DNA of 27,514 bases from DATAEK01 sp036258055 (GTDB lineage Bacteria; Acidobacteriota; Vicinamibacteria; Vicinamibacterales; 2-12-FULL-66-21). Under the pieces are notes generated by a model. That model was not told the DNA's origin. It made no database searches and saw nothing but the letters and a program-made list of their open reading frames with translations. Shown here in pieces: positions 7,926 to 15,209 of this stretch. The stretch spans positions 1 to 27,514 of the forward strand of contig DATAEK010000232.1 in the NCBI GenBank assembly GCA_036258055.1, written 5' to 3'. A program made the translations under genes and the position numbers. Within the stretch, counting starts at the first letter, position 1, and every line of letters starts with the position of its first letter.

Positions 7926-8674
7926 TGCCGCTTCCGAAGAGTCCGCGTGTATCCGTGTTCGCCAACGATCGGATCGCCGCCCGCGCGCTGGCGCGGCGGA
8001 TTGCCGACGCCGTCACGGCAAACCCACGGCTCGTGCTCGGATTGCCAACGGGGCGGACACCGGTCGGGTTCTACCACGAGCTGGCAACGTTGTCGGCGCG
8101 CGGCCGAGCGGATTTTTCAGCGGCGACGACGTTCAATCTCGATGAGTTCTTCGGCATCCCGGCGACGGATGCCGGGAGCTATCGTCGATACATGGAGCTG
8201 CATCTCTTCGGCCGCGTCACGATCCAGTCCTCGCGAATCAATTTTCTCGACGGCGCGGCCGCAGACGCCGAGGCGGAGTGTGCGCGCTACGAGCGCGCGA
8301 TCGCCGACGCCGGCGGCATCGATATCCAGATCCTGGGGATCGGCACGAACGGCCACATCGGCTTCAACGAGCCCGCCAGCGAGCTGCAGGCGCGGACGCA
8401 CCGCGTGCGTCTCAAGCCCGAAACCAGACGCAGCAATGCCGGGCTCTTTGGCGGCGACGCGCGACGCGTGCCGGCGGAAGCGCTGTCGATGGGAATGGCG
8501 ACGATTCTTCAGGCGAGGTCGATCGTTCTTCTTGCGACCGGCCGGTCGAAGGCCGAGTGCATCGCGCGGGCCGTGCATGGACCGATCACGCCGCAGCTCC
8601 CCGCGTCCTTCCTGCAATTGCATCGCGACGTCGACGTCATCGTCGACGAGGCGGCGGCGCAGAAGCTGACCTGA
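7925..8674 (+). CDS. nagB: Glucosamine-6-phosphate deaminase
   Basis: A 249-residue enzyme that converts glucosamine-6-phosphate to fructose-6-phosphate and ammonia. It carries the phosphosugar-binding LGLPTGRTP at 38-46, the catalytic-base region FNLDEF with Asp73, and LGIGTNGHIGFNEP at 137-150, which contains the ring-opening His144 and Glu149. These match the family closely. The open frame continues far upstream inside the kinase gene. The ATG at 7925 is chosen because it overlaps the kinase stop (TGATG) and gives the usual family length. It is coupled to the kinase gene and is the last step that delivers salvaged amino sugar to glycolysis. The intervening deacetylase NagA is not encoded in the window. 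A short C-terminus fits the non-allosteric members. Confidence 0.93.
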   Translation: MPLPKSPRVSVFANDRIAARALARRIADAVTANPRLVLGLPTGRTPVGFYHELATLSARGRADFSAATTFNLDEFFGIPATDAGSYRRYMELHLFGRVTIQSSRINFLDGAAADAEAECARYERAIADAGGIDIQILGIGTNGHIGFNEPASELQARTHRVRLKPETRRSNAGLFGGDARRVPAEALSMGMATILQARSIVLLATGRSKAECIARAVHGPITPQLPASFLQLHRDVDVIVDEAAAQKLT

Positions 8675-8693
8675 TCGGCGACGGAACTGCCGA
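8675..8693. terminator. Small hairpin between convergent nagB and murQ
   Basis: TCGGC (8675-8679) pairs with GCCGA (8689-8693) across a 9-base loop in the 27-base gap between the two stop codons. There is no T-tract on either side, so a terminator role is only possible. Confidence 0.3.
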
Positions 8694-8701
8694 CGCCGGG
8701 T

Positions 8702-9685
8702 TCAGGCATGAAGCAGTTCACGCAGCCTGGCCTCGACGTCCTCGCCGATGGCCTCGCGGACCGAGTCATCCGCCTTCTTCAGGCGGCGTACGGCCTGCGG
8801 CAGGGTGAGCCCTGTCTTCTGCATCACGATCGCCGCCTTGACGTTGTACTTCGCGCGCTTGAGAAGTGCGTCGGACTCGTCGTAGTCGAGCCCGGTGACG
8901 ATGCTGAGGATTCGGCGTGCGCGATCCTTGAGCTTCTCGGATCCGGTCTGCACGTCCACCATCAGGTTGCCGTAGGTCTTGCCGACTTTGATCATGGCGA
9001 TCGTGGTCAGCATGTTCAGCACCATCTTGGTTGCCGTGCCGGCCTTGAGCCGAGTCGAGCCGGCGATGACTTCGGGCCCGACCGCCGGCGCGATCTGGAC
9101 GTCCACGAACGTCTGCAGCTCTGATCCCGGCCAGCAGGTGACGAAGATGATCTTTGCGCCGGCTTTGCGGGCCCGCGTCAGCGCGCCGCGGACGAACGGC
9201 GTCATGCCGCTCGCTGACACGCCGACGACGACGTCCTTACGGCCGAGACGTAAGCGGGCGAGGCTGCGTGCGCCTTCCTCGTAGTTGTCCTCGACGCCTT
9301 CCTTCGCCCGGAAGACAGCTTCCTGGCCGCCCGCCATGATCGCCTGCACGGTGTTCGGCGACGTCCCGAACGTCGGCGGCATTTCGGCCGCTTCGACGAC
9401 GCCAAGACGTCCGCTCGTACCGGCGCCGACGAAAATCACGCGTCCGCCTTTGTGCAGCGCCTGCGCGACGATCTCGACGCCGTGCGCGATGCGCTCCTTC
9501 TCTTTATGTACCGCCGCCAGCACCTTGCGGTCTTCGTTGATCACCATTTCGACGATGTCGCGAATCGGTGTCTTGTCGACGGCGAGACTGACGGGGTTGA
9601 TGGCTTCTGTCGGCAGCGACTGCCACTTCGAATGGGTGGGCATGCGATCGTCCGTGAGGCCCCAAACCGCGCGGGGCGACCGCAT
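8702..9685 (-). CDS. murQ: N-acetylmuramic acid 6-phosphate etherase
   Basis: A 327-residue MurQ. This SIS-domain lyase removes D-lactate from MurNAc-6-phosphate to give GlcNAc-6-phosphate in peptidoglycan recycling. The motif VGAGTSGRLGVVEAAEMPPTFG starts near residue 86; Glu101 in AEMPPT corresponds to the catalytic acid. A second conserved stretch, GSTRLKAGTATKMVLNML, is also present, and the C-terminal helical part is complete. A GAGGAG ribosome binding site at 9697-9692 sits 6 bases before the ATG at 9685, so I use that start. However, a TTGACA...TAGCGT promoter would begin transcription inside it, and then the in-frame ATG at 9643 (313 residues, closer to family length) would be used. 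The gene converges on nagB and diverges from the MoxR gene. Confidence 0.94.
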   Translation of the reverse strand: MRSPRAVWGLTDDRMPTHSKWQSLPTEAINPVSLAVDKTPIRDIVEMVINEDRKVLAAVHKEKERIAHGVEIVAQALHKGGRVIFVGAGTSGRLGVVEAAEMPPTFGTSPNTVQAIMAGGQEAVFRAKEGVEDNYEEGARSLARLRLGRKDVVVGVSASGMTPFVRGALTRARKAGAKIIFVTCWPGSELQTFVDVQIAPAVGPEVIAGSTRLKAGTATKMVLNMLTTIAMIKVGKTYGNLMVDVQTGSEKLKDRARRILSIVTGLDYDESDALLKRAKYNVKAAIVMQKTGLTLPQAVRRLKKADDSVREAIGEDVEARLRELLHA

Positions 9686-9714
9686 ACGCTACTCCTCGCC
9701 CGGGATGGTGTCAA
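9686..9714 (-). promoter_or_regulatory. Possible murQ promoter overlapping its ribosome binding site
   Basis: On the minus strand TTGACA (9714-9709) is 17 bases from TAGCGT (9691-9686). The -35 box is perfect but the -10 box is poor. It touches the annotated ATG, so if real it favours the inner start at 9643. Confidence 0.4.
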
Positions 9715-9744
9715 ACGACGATCGACATCGAATGGCATCGTGTC

Positions 9745-9827
9745 TCAGGGCTTCCCTGATGCCCACCACGTCAGGGCCGACACTGCTGGCGGGCATCCGT
9801 CCTGACAGGGAGGAGTCCTGTCCCTGA
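9745..9827. promoter_or_regulatory. Iterated TCAGGG/CCCTGA motifs between murQ and the MoxR gene
   Basis: TCAGGG occurs at 9745-9750 and 9771-9776, and its complement CCCTGA at 9754-9759 and 9822-9827. CAGGG/CCCTG at 9746-9758 and CAGGGA/TCCCTG at 9806-9826 form inverted repeats; GACAGG/CCTGTC (9804-9809 with 9817-9822) is an alternative to the latter. A 10-base palindrome CGACCGGTCG lies at 9840-9849. The arrangement in a divergent promoter region resembles operators, but no regulator is known. Confidence 0.35.
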
Positions 9828-9869
9828 AGCGGGAGGGGCCGACCGGTCGTAGTAGACTCGAAACCACGC

Positions 9870-10892
9870 ATGGCGGATCGCAGTCTGCAGCTGACAGAAC
9901 GACAGCAACCTCCTATCCCGCTCGAGCGCGTGGCCGAGCTCGCGGCGCGGCTGGAACGCGAGCTTGCCAAGGTCATCGTCGGTCAGCAGCGTGTGGTCCG
10001 GGAGATTCTGATCGCGTTCCTCGCCGGCGGTCACTGTCTGTTGCGAGGCGTGCCGGGACTGGCAAAAACACTGCTCATCAAGAAGCTCGCGGAAGCGGTC
10101 GATCTCAAATTCAATCGCATCCAGTTCACCCCTGATCTGATGCCGTCGGACATCCTGGGCGCCGAGGTCATCGAAGAGGATCGCGCCACCGGCAAGCGGG
10201 TGATCCGGTTCATTCGCGGTCCGATCTTCGCGAACATCCTCCTGGCGGACGAGATCAACCGCACACCACCGAAGACCCAGGCCGCGCTGCTGGAGGCGAT
10301 GCAGGAGTATCAGGTCACCGTCAGTGGCGTTCGGTTCGAGCTCGATCGGCCCCTCTTCGTGCTCGCGACACAGAACCCGATCGAGCAGGAGGGGACCTAT
10401 CCGCTGCCCGAAGCGCAGCTCGATCGCTTTATGTTCAACGTGGTGATCGACTACCCGTCGGCCGACGAAGAGCGGAGGATCCTGCAGCAGACGACGGGAA
10501 CGGCGGATCCCGAGATCGCCGTCGTGGCGAGCGGTGACGAGATCGAGCGGTTGCACGCCGTCGTGCGCGAAGTACCCGCGGCCGAGAACGTCGTCGACTA
10601 CGCGACCCGCCTCGTTCGGGCGACGCGGCCGTCAGCCGGTACGGAGACGCCGCCAGATTTCGTGAAGACCTGGGTTCGATGGGGTGCAGGTCCCCGTGCC
10701 GGACAAGCCTTGCTCCTGGGCGCCAAGGCGCACGCCCTGCTCGAGAATCGGAGCGTCGTTGCCCACGAGGACATTCGCGCGGTGACGCTGCCGGTGCTTC
10801 GGCATCGCATCCTGCTGAACTTTCAGGCGGAGGCGGATGGCGTGGACGCCGACACGCTGGTCAGCCGACTGCTCGAGTTGATCCGCCCGTAA
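9870..10892 (+). CDS. MoxR-family AAA+ ATPase
   Basis: A 340-residue MoxR-type AAA+ protein. The Walker A motif is GVPGLAKT at 60-67 and Walker B is ILLADEIN at 123-130, followed by RTPPKTQAALLEAMQE and the sensor region LATQNPIEQEGTYPLPEAQLDRF near 166-188. These are all hallmarks of MoxR/RavA ATPases. MoxR proteins act as chaperones for VWA-domain partners. The next two genes encode a DUF58 protein and a BatA-like protein with MIDAS-type motifs, the typical partners. It is the first gene of the plus-strand run that extends to xerD. The ATG at 9870 is the first start; a start nearer VAELAARLER is possible. I see no strong ribosome binding site. Confidence 0.93.
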   Translation: MADRSLQLTERQQPPIPLERVAELAARLERELAKVIVGQQRVVREILIAFLAGGHCLLRGVPGLAKTLLIKKLAEAVDLKFNRIQFTPDLMPSDILGAEVIEEDRATGKRVIRFIRGPIFANILLADEINRTPPKTQAALLEAMQEYQVTVSGVRFELDRPLFVLATQNPIEQEGTYPLPEAQLDRFMFNVVIDYPSADEERRILQQTTGTADPEIAVVASGDEIERLHAVVREVPAAENVVDYATRLVRATRPSAGTETPPDFVKTWVRWGAGPRAGQALLLGAKAHALLENRSVVAHEDIRAVTLPVLRHRILLNFQAEADGVDADTLVSRLLELIRP

Positions 10893-10934
10893 CCGTCGAG
10901 GCGCACTTCGCGCCACACATCTTCCACGAGGTCC

Positions 10935-11816
10935 ATGCTCGACCCCGCGCTGCTGACCGCATTCGCCGATTTGGAGATGGTTGCGCGCGTCACGGTCGAC
11001 GGCACGATTTCGGGTCTGCACCGCAGCCCGTTTCATGGATACAGCGCCGAGTTCAGCCAGTATCGTCACTATCGGCCAGGGGACGATCTGAAGTACGTCG
11101 ACTGGAAGCTGTTTGCGAGGACCGATCGGATCTACACGAAACAGTACCGCGAGACCACCAACATGCAGGCGCAGGTGGTGGTCGACGCCAGCGCGTCGAT
11201 GGCCTTCCGCGGGAGAGGAGCCGTCACGAAGCTGGAGTACGCCCGGCTCCTCGCAGCAGCGCTGTCGTACTTGATCGCGGGCCAAGGGGATGCCGTCGGA
11301 CTGGTCACCTACGATGCTGCGTTGCGCGACTACCTTCCGAGCCGTACGGGACGTCTGCACCTGCGGCGGGTGCTCATTGCGCTCTCGAAGCTCGAGGCAT
11401 CGGGCGGCACGTCGAGCGCCGCCGCAGTCGGTCGCGCGATCGATTTCCTGAAACGACGCGGTGTGCTCATCCTGCTGTCGGATCTCTACGACGACGGTGA
11501 AGAGGTTGCGAGCGAGCTGCGGCGTGCCGTGCGCATCGGCCACGAAGTCGCGGTCTTTCATGTGCTGACGGTGGACGAAATGGAGTTTCCGTTCAGAAAA
11601 GACGTCGAGCTCGAGGATCTCGAGTCAGGTCGACGGATGTTGACGAATGGCTCCATCGCGGCGGGCTATGGCGCGGCGTTCGCCGCGTTTCTGGAGCGTT
11701 GGCGTGGCCTCTGCACCGCGCAAGGAATTGACTACACGCGCGTCACGACGTCGGAGCCCCTCGATTCGGCGCTCCGTGGCTATCTGCTGAAGCGCGTGGG
11801 GAGCGCCGCGCGGTGA
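10935..11816 (+). CDS. DUF58 domain protein (VWA-like MoxR partner)
   Basis: A 293-residue DUF58 protein. The signature YRPGDDLKYVDWKLFARTD begins at 46, and the N-terminal motif LHRSPFHGYSAEFSQYRHYRPGD is complete. Residues 81-89 read VVVDASASM, which contains the DxSxS part of a metal-ion-dependent adhesion site, so a VWA fold follows. DUF58 proteins are regularly encoded beside MoxR ATPases and are thought to be their substrates. No membrane segment is seen, so it is probably cytoplasmic or attached through partners. A GAGG ribosome binding site lies 4 bases before the ATG. Its stop overlaps the next gene's GTG start (GTGA), indicating translational coupling. Confidence 0.9.
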   Translation: MLDPALLTAFADLEMVARVTVDGTISGLHRSPFHGYSAEFSQYRHYRPGDDLKYVDWKLFARTDRIYTKQYRETTNMQAQVVVDASASMAFRGRGAVTKLEYARLLAAALSYLIAGQGDAVGLVTYDAALRDYLPSRTGRLHLRRVLIALSKLEASGGTSSAAAVGRAIDFLKRRGVLILLSDLYDDGEEVASELRRAVRIGHEVAVFHVLTVDEMEFPFRKDVELEDLESGRRMLTNGSIAAGYGAAFAAFLERWRGLCTAQGIDYTRVTTSEPLDSALRGYLLKRVGSAAR

Positions 11817-13162
11817 TCCGCTGGCTGAATCCCGCCGCGCTCGCTGGGCTTGCACTCGTCGCCGTCCCGATCGTCATTCACCTGCTCAGAACGCATCGCG
11901 CCGAGCGCATCACGTTTCCGAGCCTGCGGTTCGTGAGAGCTGCCCAGACCGCGGCAGTTCGGATGCGATGGCCCTCGGACCTCCTGCTGCTCGCGCTTCG
12001 AATCGCGGTGGTCGCAACCTCAGTCGTCGCCGTCGCGCATCCTGTCGTCCTCACCCCGTCACGGCTGGAGAAGTGGAACGACCGGATTGCGCGCGCAATC
12101 GTGGTCGATTCGAGCGACAGCATGGATCGTGGACGAGCGGGGTCGGGAACACCTACCGCTGCCGCGTCAGAGGCCAGCGACGCCGAGAAAAGAGGCGCGA
12201 CCTACACCGTCCTTCTGGACGATCCTGACCTGCGCAGCGGACTGCGTCGCGCACTCGCCTGGGCTGAAGCCGCGCCGCCGGCGCGTCGCGAGATCGTCGT
12301 GATCTCCGACTTCCAGCGCGGATCGTTGACGCGTGCGGACGTGGCAGCGGTACCTAAGACGGTCGGTCTGCGTTTTGTTCGGGTAGGCGACGCGGAAAGC
12401 GCAAAGACCGTAACAGGTCTCGAGTTGTTCTCCGCGCCCGAAGTCTCAGCCCGGCGTCAGGAAATTGCAATCACCCCGTCCGCAACGGGCGTCTCGGTAT
12501 CGGACGAAGGAGCGAGTCGATCAGGATCGCTGCAGCCCGGCCTCAGAATCGTGGGAGGTGAGCAGGTCGAGCGTCTCGTGATGCCAGCTCTACGCGTCGT
12601 CGCGAAGTCAGGCGCCCCCGCGCCGTCCGCCACACAGCCGGTTGCGCTGATGTTTTCTGATTCGCCCACGGAACTTCCGCCGGTAAGGACGATACGACCG
12701 CGCTGGATGCTTCAAACGATCCTGCGACTCCGCGGGGATGTGTCGTTGGAATCCGCCGCGCGTGAGGCCAGCGCGACGACCTTCACCGGATCGGAAGCCT
12801 GGACGACGGTTGCGGCCGACAAGGCAGGGCGTGCGCTCATCTCGGCGGCCGAGAACGGTGACGAGCTCCTGCTGCACGTCGCGGCCTCGGCAGGTAGTTT
12901 CATCGCCGCTGCTGCGCTGAGTGCGGTGTTGACCGCCCGGCACGGAGATACGACTCAACCCGAGCAGGAGATTGCCGGCATCGAGACCAGCGACCTGACC
13001 GCATGGAGTCGAGCTCCCGCGCCGGTGGAGCAGGAGAACTGGCGCCGCGTCGAAGACTCCGACGCGCGGTGGTTCTGGCTTGCGGCGCTGTTGTTGCTGG
13101 CGCTCGAACCCATCCTTCGTCGCGCGGCGCCTCGAGAGAAAGAGGTTCGCATTGCCGCCTGA
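11813..13162 (+). CDS. BatA-like membrane protein with N-terminal double-TM and VWA-like region
   Basis: The 449-residue product starts with LNPAALAGLALVAVPIVIHLLRTHRAERITFPSLRFV (5-41), the N-terminal aerotolerance/BatA-type motif. A second membrane segment lies near 57-80 (LLLLALRIAVVATSVVAVAHPVVL). IVVDSSDSM at 96-104 retains a DxSxS site, and IVVISDFQRGS near 195-205 resembles a VWA core strand. The middle is degenerate and may not bind metal fully. A C-terminal membrane segment (WFWLAALLLLALEPILRRA) lies near 420-438. It is anchored in the inner membrane and is probably a MoxR-assisted envelope component. The GTG start overlaps the DUF58 stop by four bases. The exact process it serves is unknown. 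Confidence 0.83.
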   Translation: MIRWLNPAALAGLALVAVPIVIHLLRTHRAERITFPSLRFVRAAQTAAVRMRWPSDLLLLALRIAVVATSVVAVAHPVVLTPSRLEKWNDRIARAIVVDSSDSMDRGRAGSGTPTAAASEASDAEKRGATYTVLLDDPDLRSGLRRALAWAEAAPPARREIVVISDFQRGSLTRADVAAVPKTVGLRFVRVGDAESAKTVTGLELFSAPEVSARRQEIAITPSATGVSVSDEGASRSGSLQPGLRIVGGEQVERLVMPALRVVAKSGAPAPSATQPVALMFSDSPTELPPVRTIRPRWMLQTILRLRGDVSLESAAREASATTFTGSEAWTTVAADKAGRALISAAENGDELLLHVAASAGSFIAAAALSAVLTARHGDTTQPEQEIAGIETSDLTAWSRAPAPVEQENWRRVEDSDARWFWLAALLLLALEPILRRAAPREKEVRIAA

Positions 13163-15209
13163 TGCAGATGCGCTCTCCGACGTCGTGCTCGATCGCGCGC
13201 TGCAACGGATCGCGCACCGCATCCATCTCGGCGCGGCTCTCCGTGTCGGTGCAGCCGTCACCGCTGGCGCCGCGGTCCTTCTCGCGCTTCTGAGCGTCGC
13301 CCGCGTTCCCTTACCGTGGTCCCTGGTGGCAACGATCGCGCTGGCGATTGCCGCATGGATCAGCGCGTTGTACTACCGCCGCAATTTCTGGACGCTTGGC
13401 GCGGCGGCAGCCCACGTCGAGCGGGTGACTCCGGAGAGCCGGAACGTCGTGGTGACAGCCCATGAGCTCATGGACCACCCCGAGCGCGCACGGCCGTGGA
13501 TTCGCGCGCGGGTAGTGGCCGACGCTGCCCGGATCCTGCGTGATCCTGATCTGGCGACGCTCGTGCCCCTTCAGAAGGTCACCCTGCTCTTTGTGACGGT
13601 TCTCGCCGCTCTGGGCCTCGTGGTTTTCATGACGTTCAAACCCACGGCGACACTCCGTCAGACCGCAGGATCGACATCGGGCACTGGCGCCGGATTCGCT
13701 AGACCTCAACTCAAAATTGCCGCAACGGTCTCGCCGCCCGCGTACACGAACGTTGCGGCGCGAACTCTTGTCGATCCCGATCGGATCGATGCCGTCGAGG
13801 GCAGTCTCATCCACTTGGAAGCTGACGGCGAGGCCCGGCCGTTCACGATCAGATTCGGCTCGGCTCCTCTTGCCGTGTCGACACGAGGCGAAACGTCGGT
13901 CGCCGACGTCAAACTCGAGGAAAGCGGATACCTCGCATTCGAATCCGCCAGCGTGAAAGGGGCCCTTCGTCTCGTTCCAGTTTCCGTGACATCCGATCGC
14001 GCGCCCACGATACGCATCGAGAATCCCGGGAAGGACCTGCTAATGCCAGACGGCAAGGCCACCATCCCGCTGGCTGCTTCGGCGACGGATGACTTCGGTT
14101 TGCAGTCTCTCGACCTGCGTTACACCAAGGTCTCGGGCTCCGGGGAGCAATTCCAGTTCGTAGAGGGTACGCTCCCGCTCGACGTGACGCGAGAAAGCAA
14201 TCAGTCCTGGAAGGGGAAGGGAGCGATCGCCCTCGGCCCTCTGGGCCTGCAGCCAGGCGACGCGCTCGTCTATCGCGTCGTCGCTCGCGATCGCCGTCCG
14301 GGTGGTGGCGGCGTGTCCTCGTCCGACAGCTTTTTCATCGAGGTCGCAGGTCCGGGTCAGGTCGCGCTCGAGGGCTTCGATCTCCCGCCGGATCGCGTTC
14401 GCTACGCGCTCAGCCAGCAGATGATCGTGCTGAAGATCCAGCGTCTGCGCGCCCGCGAGGCGGCGATGGCGCGCGACGCGGTGCAGCAGCAGACGGCGCT
14501 GATTGCCGCGGAACAGCGCGCCGTACGCGCGAACTTCGTGTTCCTGATGGGCGGTCAGGTCGAAGACGAGGAACAGGAAGCGGAGCAGTCGCACGAAATT
14601 CAGGAGGGACGACTCGAGAACAGCGCGAGACGGGAGATCAACACGGCGATTCAGTACATGTCACATGCCGAGCAGGCGCTCGTCGCCGTGGACAGCGGAA
14701 AAGCGTTGCCACCGGCGAAATCAGCAGTCGATGCGCTGCAGCGGGCGTTCGGCAGGAACCGATACTTCCTTCGGACGCTTCCCGTGCGCAGCCGGGTCGA
14801 TCCGTCGCGTCGGCTTTCGGGCGACCTCAAGGAGGCATCGGGCTGGCGGCGCGATGTCGACCGTGTCGAGGTCGACCGTACGACGCGCGAAGCGCGACGC
14901 TTCCTTTCACGTCTCCTCGCGTTGGCGCGGACGATTGACGAGCGTGGCCAGGTATCGCCGGCGGTCTTCAACGGTCTTGCCGAGGAGGCGCTCGCGGTCG
15001 ACCCTGCATCTCCGCAGTGGCAGAACATCGCAAGGATGATCGTGAACCAGCGCGATCGGCCCAGCTTTGAGGTGTCGGGTGGTCGCGACTCGGGGTATGG
15101 ACTCGTGATGGCACTGGTTGAGATGGTGCGGAAATCCGCCGTTTCGCGCGATCAAGAGATGCCGAGTGCGCTGCACAGCGCCTGGGCGGACGAGGTGCGA
15201 CGGAGATGA
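13152..15209 (+). CDS. Large DUF4175-like membrane protein with coiled-coil C-terminal half
   Basis: A 685-residue protein from the TTG at 13152. That start is preceded by AAAGAGG about 6 bases upstream and overlaps the preceding gene by 11 bases; the frame also stays open further upstream within that gene. Hydrophobic segments lie near 28-48, 53-72 and 137-158. They are followed by an extracytoplasmic beta-rich part containing DDFGLQSLDLRYTK and GDALVYRVVARDRRPGG, then a long charged helical/coiled-coil part (KIQRLRAREAAMARD, QVEDEEQEAEQSHEIQEGRLENSARREINTA). This order of features is typical of the DUF4175/TIGR02302-like proteins beside MoxR-DUF58-BatA genes. Function is unknown; a scaffold or envelope-stress role is conceivable. 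The stop overlaps the next ATG (ATGA). Confidence 0.72.
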   Translation: MPPDADALSDVVLDRALQRIAHRIHLGAALRVGAAVTAGAAVLLALLSVARVPLPWSLVATIALAIAAWISALYYRRNFWTLGAAAAHVERVTPESRNVVVTAHELMDHPERARPWIRARVVADAARILRDPDLATLVPLQKVTLLFVTVLAALGLVVFMTFKPTATLRQTAGSTSGTGAGFARPQLKIAATVSPPAYTNVAARTLVDPDRIDAVEGSLIHLEADGEARPFTIRFGSAPLAVSTRGETSVADVKLEESGYLAFESASVKGALRLVPVSVTSDRAPTIRIENPGKDLLMPDGKATIPLAASATDDFGLQSLDLRYTKVSGSGEQFQFVEGTLPLDVTRESNQSWKGKGAIALGPLGLQPGDALVYRVVARDRRPGGGGVSSSDSFFIEVAGPGQVALEGFDLPPDRVRYALSQQMIVLKIQRLRAREAAMARDAVQQQTALIAAEQRAVRANFVFLMGGQVEDEEQEAEQSHEIQEGRLENSARREINTAIQYMSHAEQALVAVDSGKALPPAKSAVDALQRAFGRNRYFLRTLPVRSRVDPSRRLSGDLKEASGWRRDVDRVEVDRTTREARRFLSRLLALARTIDERGQVSPAVFNGLAEEALAVDPASPQWQNIARMIVNQRDRPSFEVSGGRDSGYGLVMALVEMVRKSAVSRDQEMPSALHSAWADEVRRR

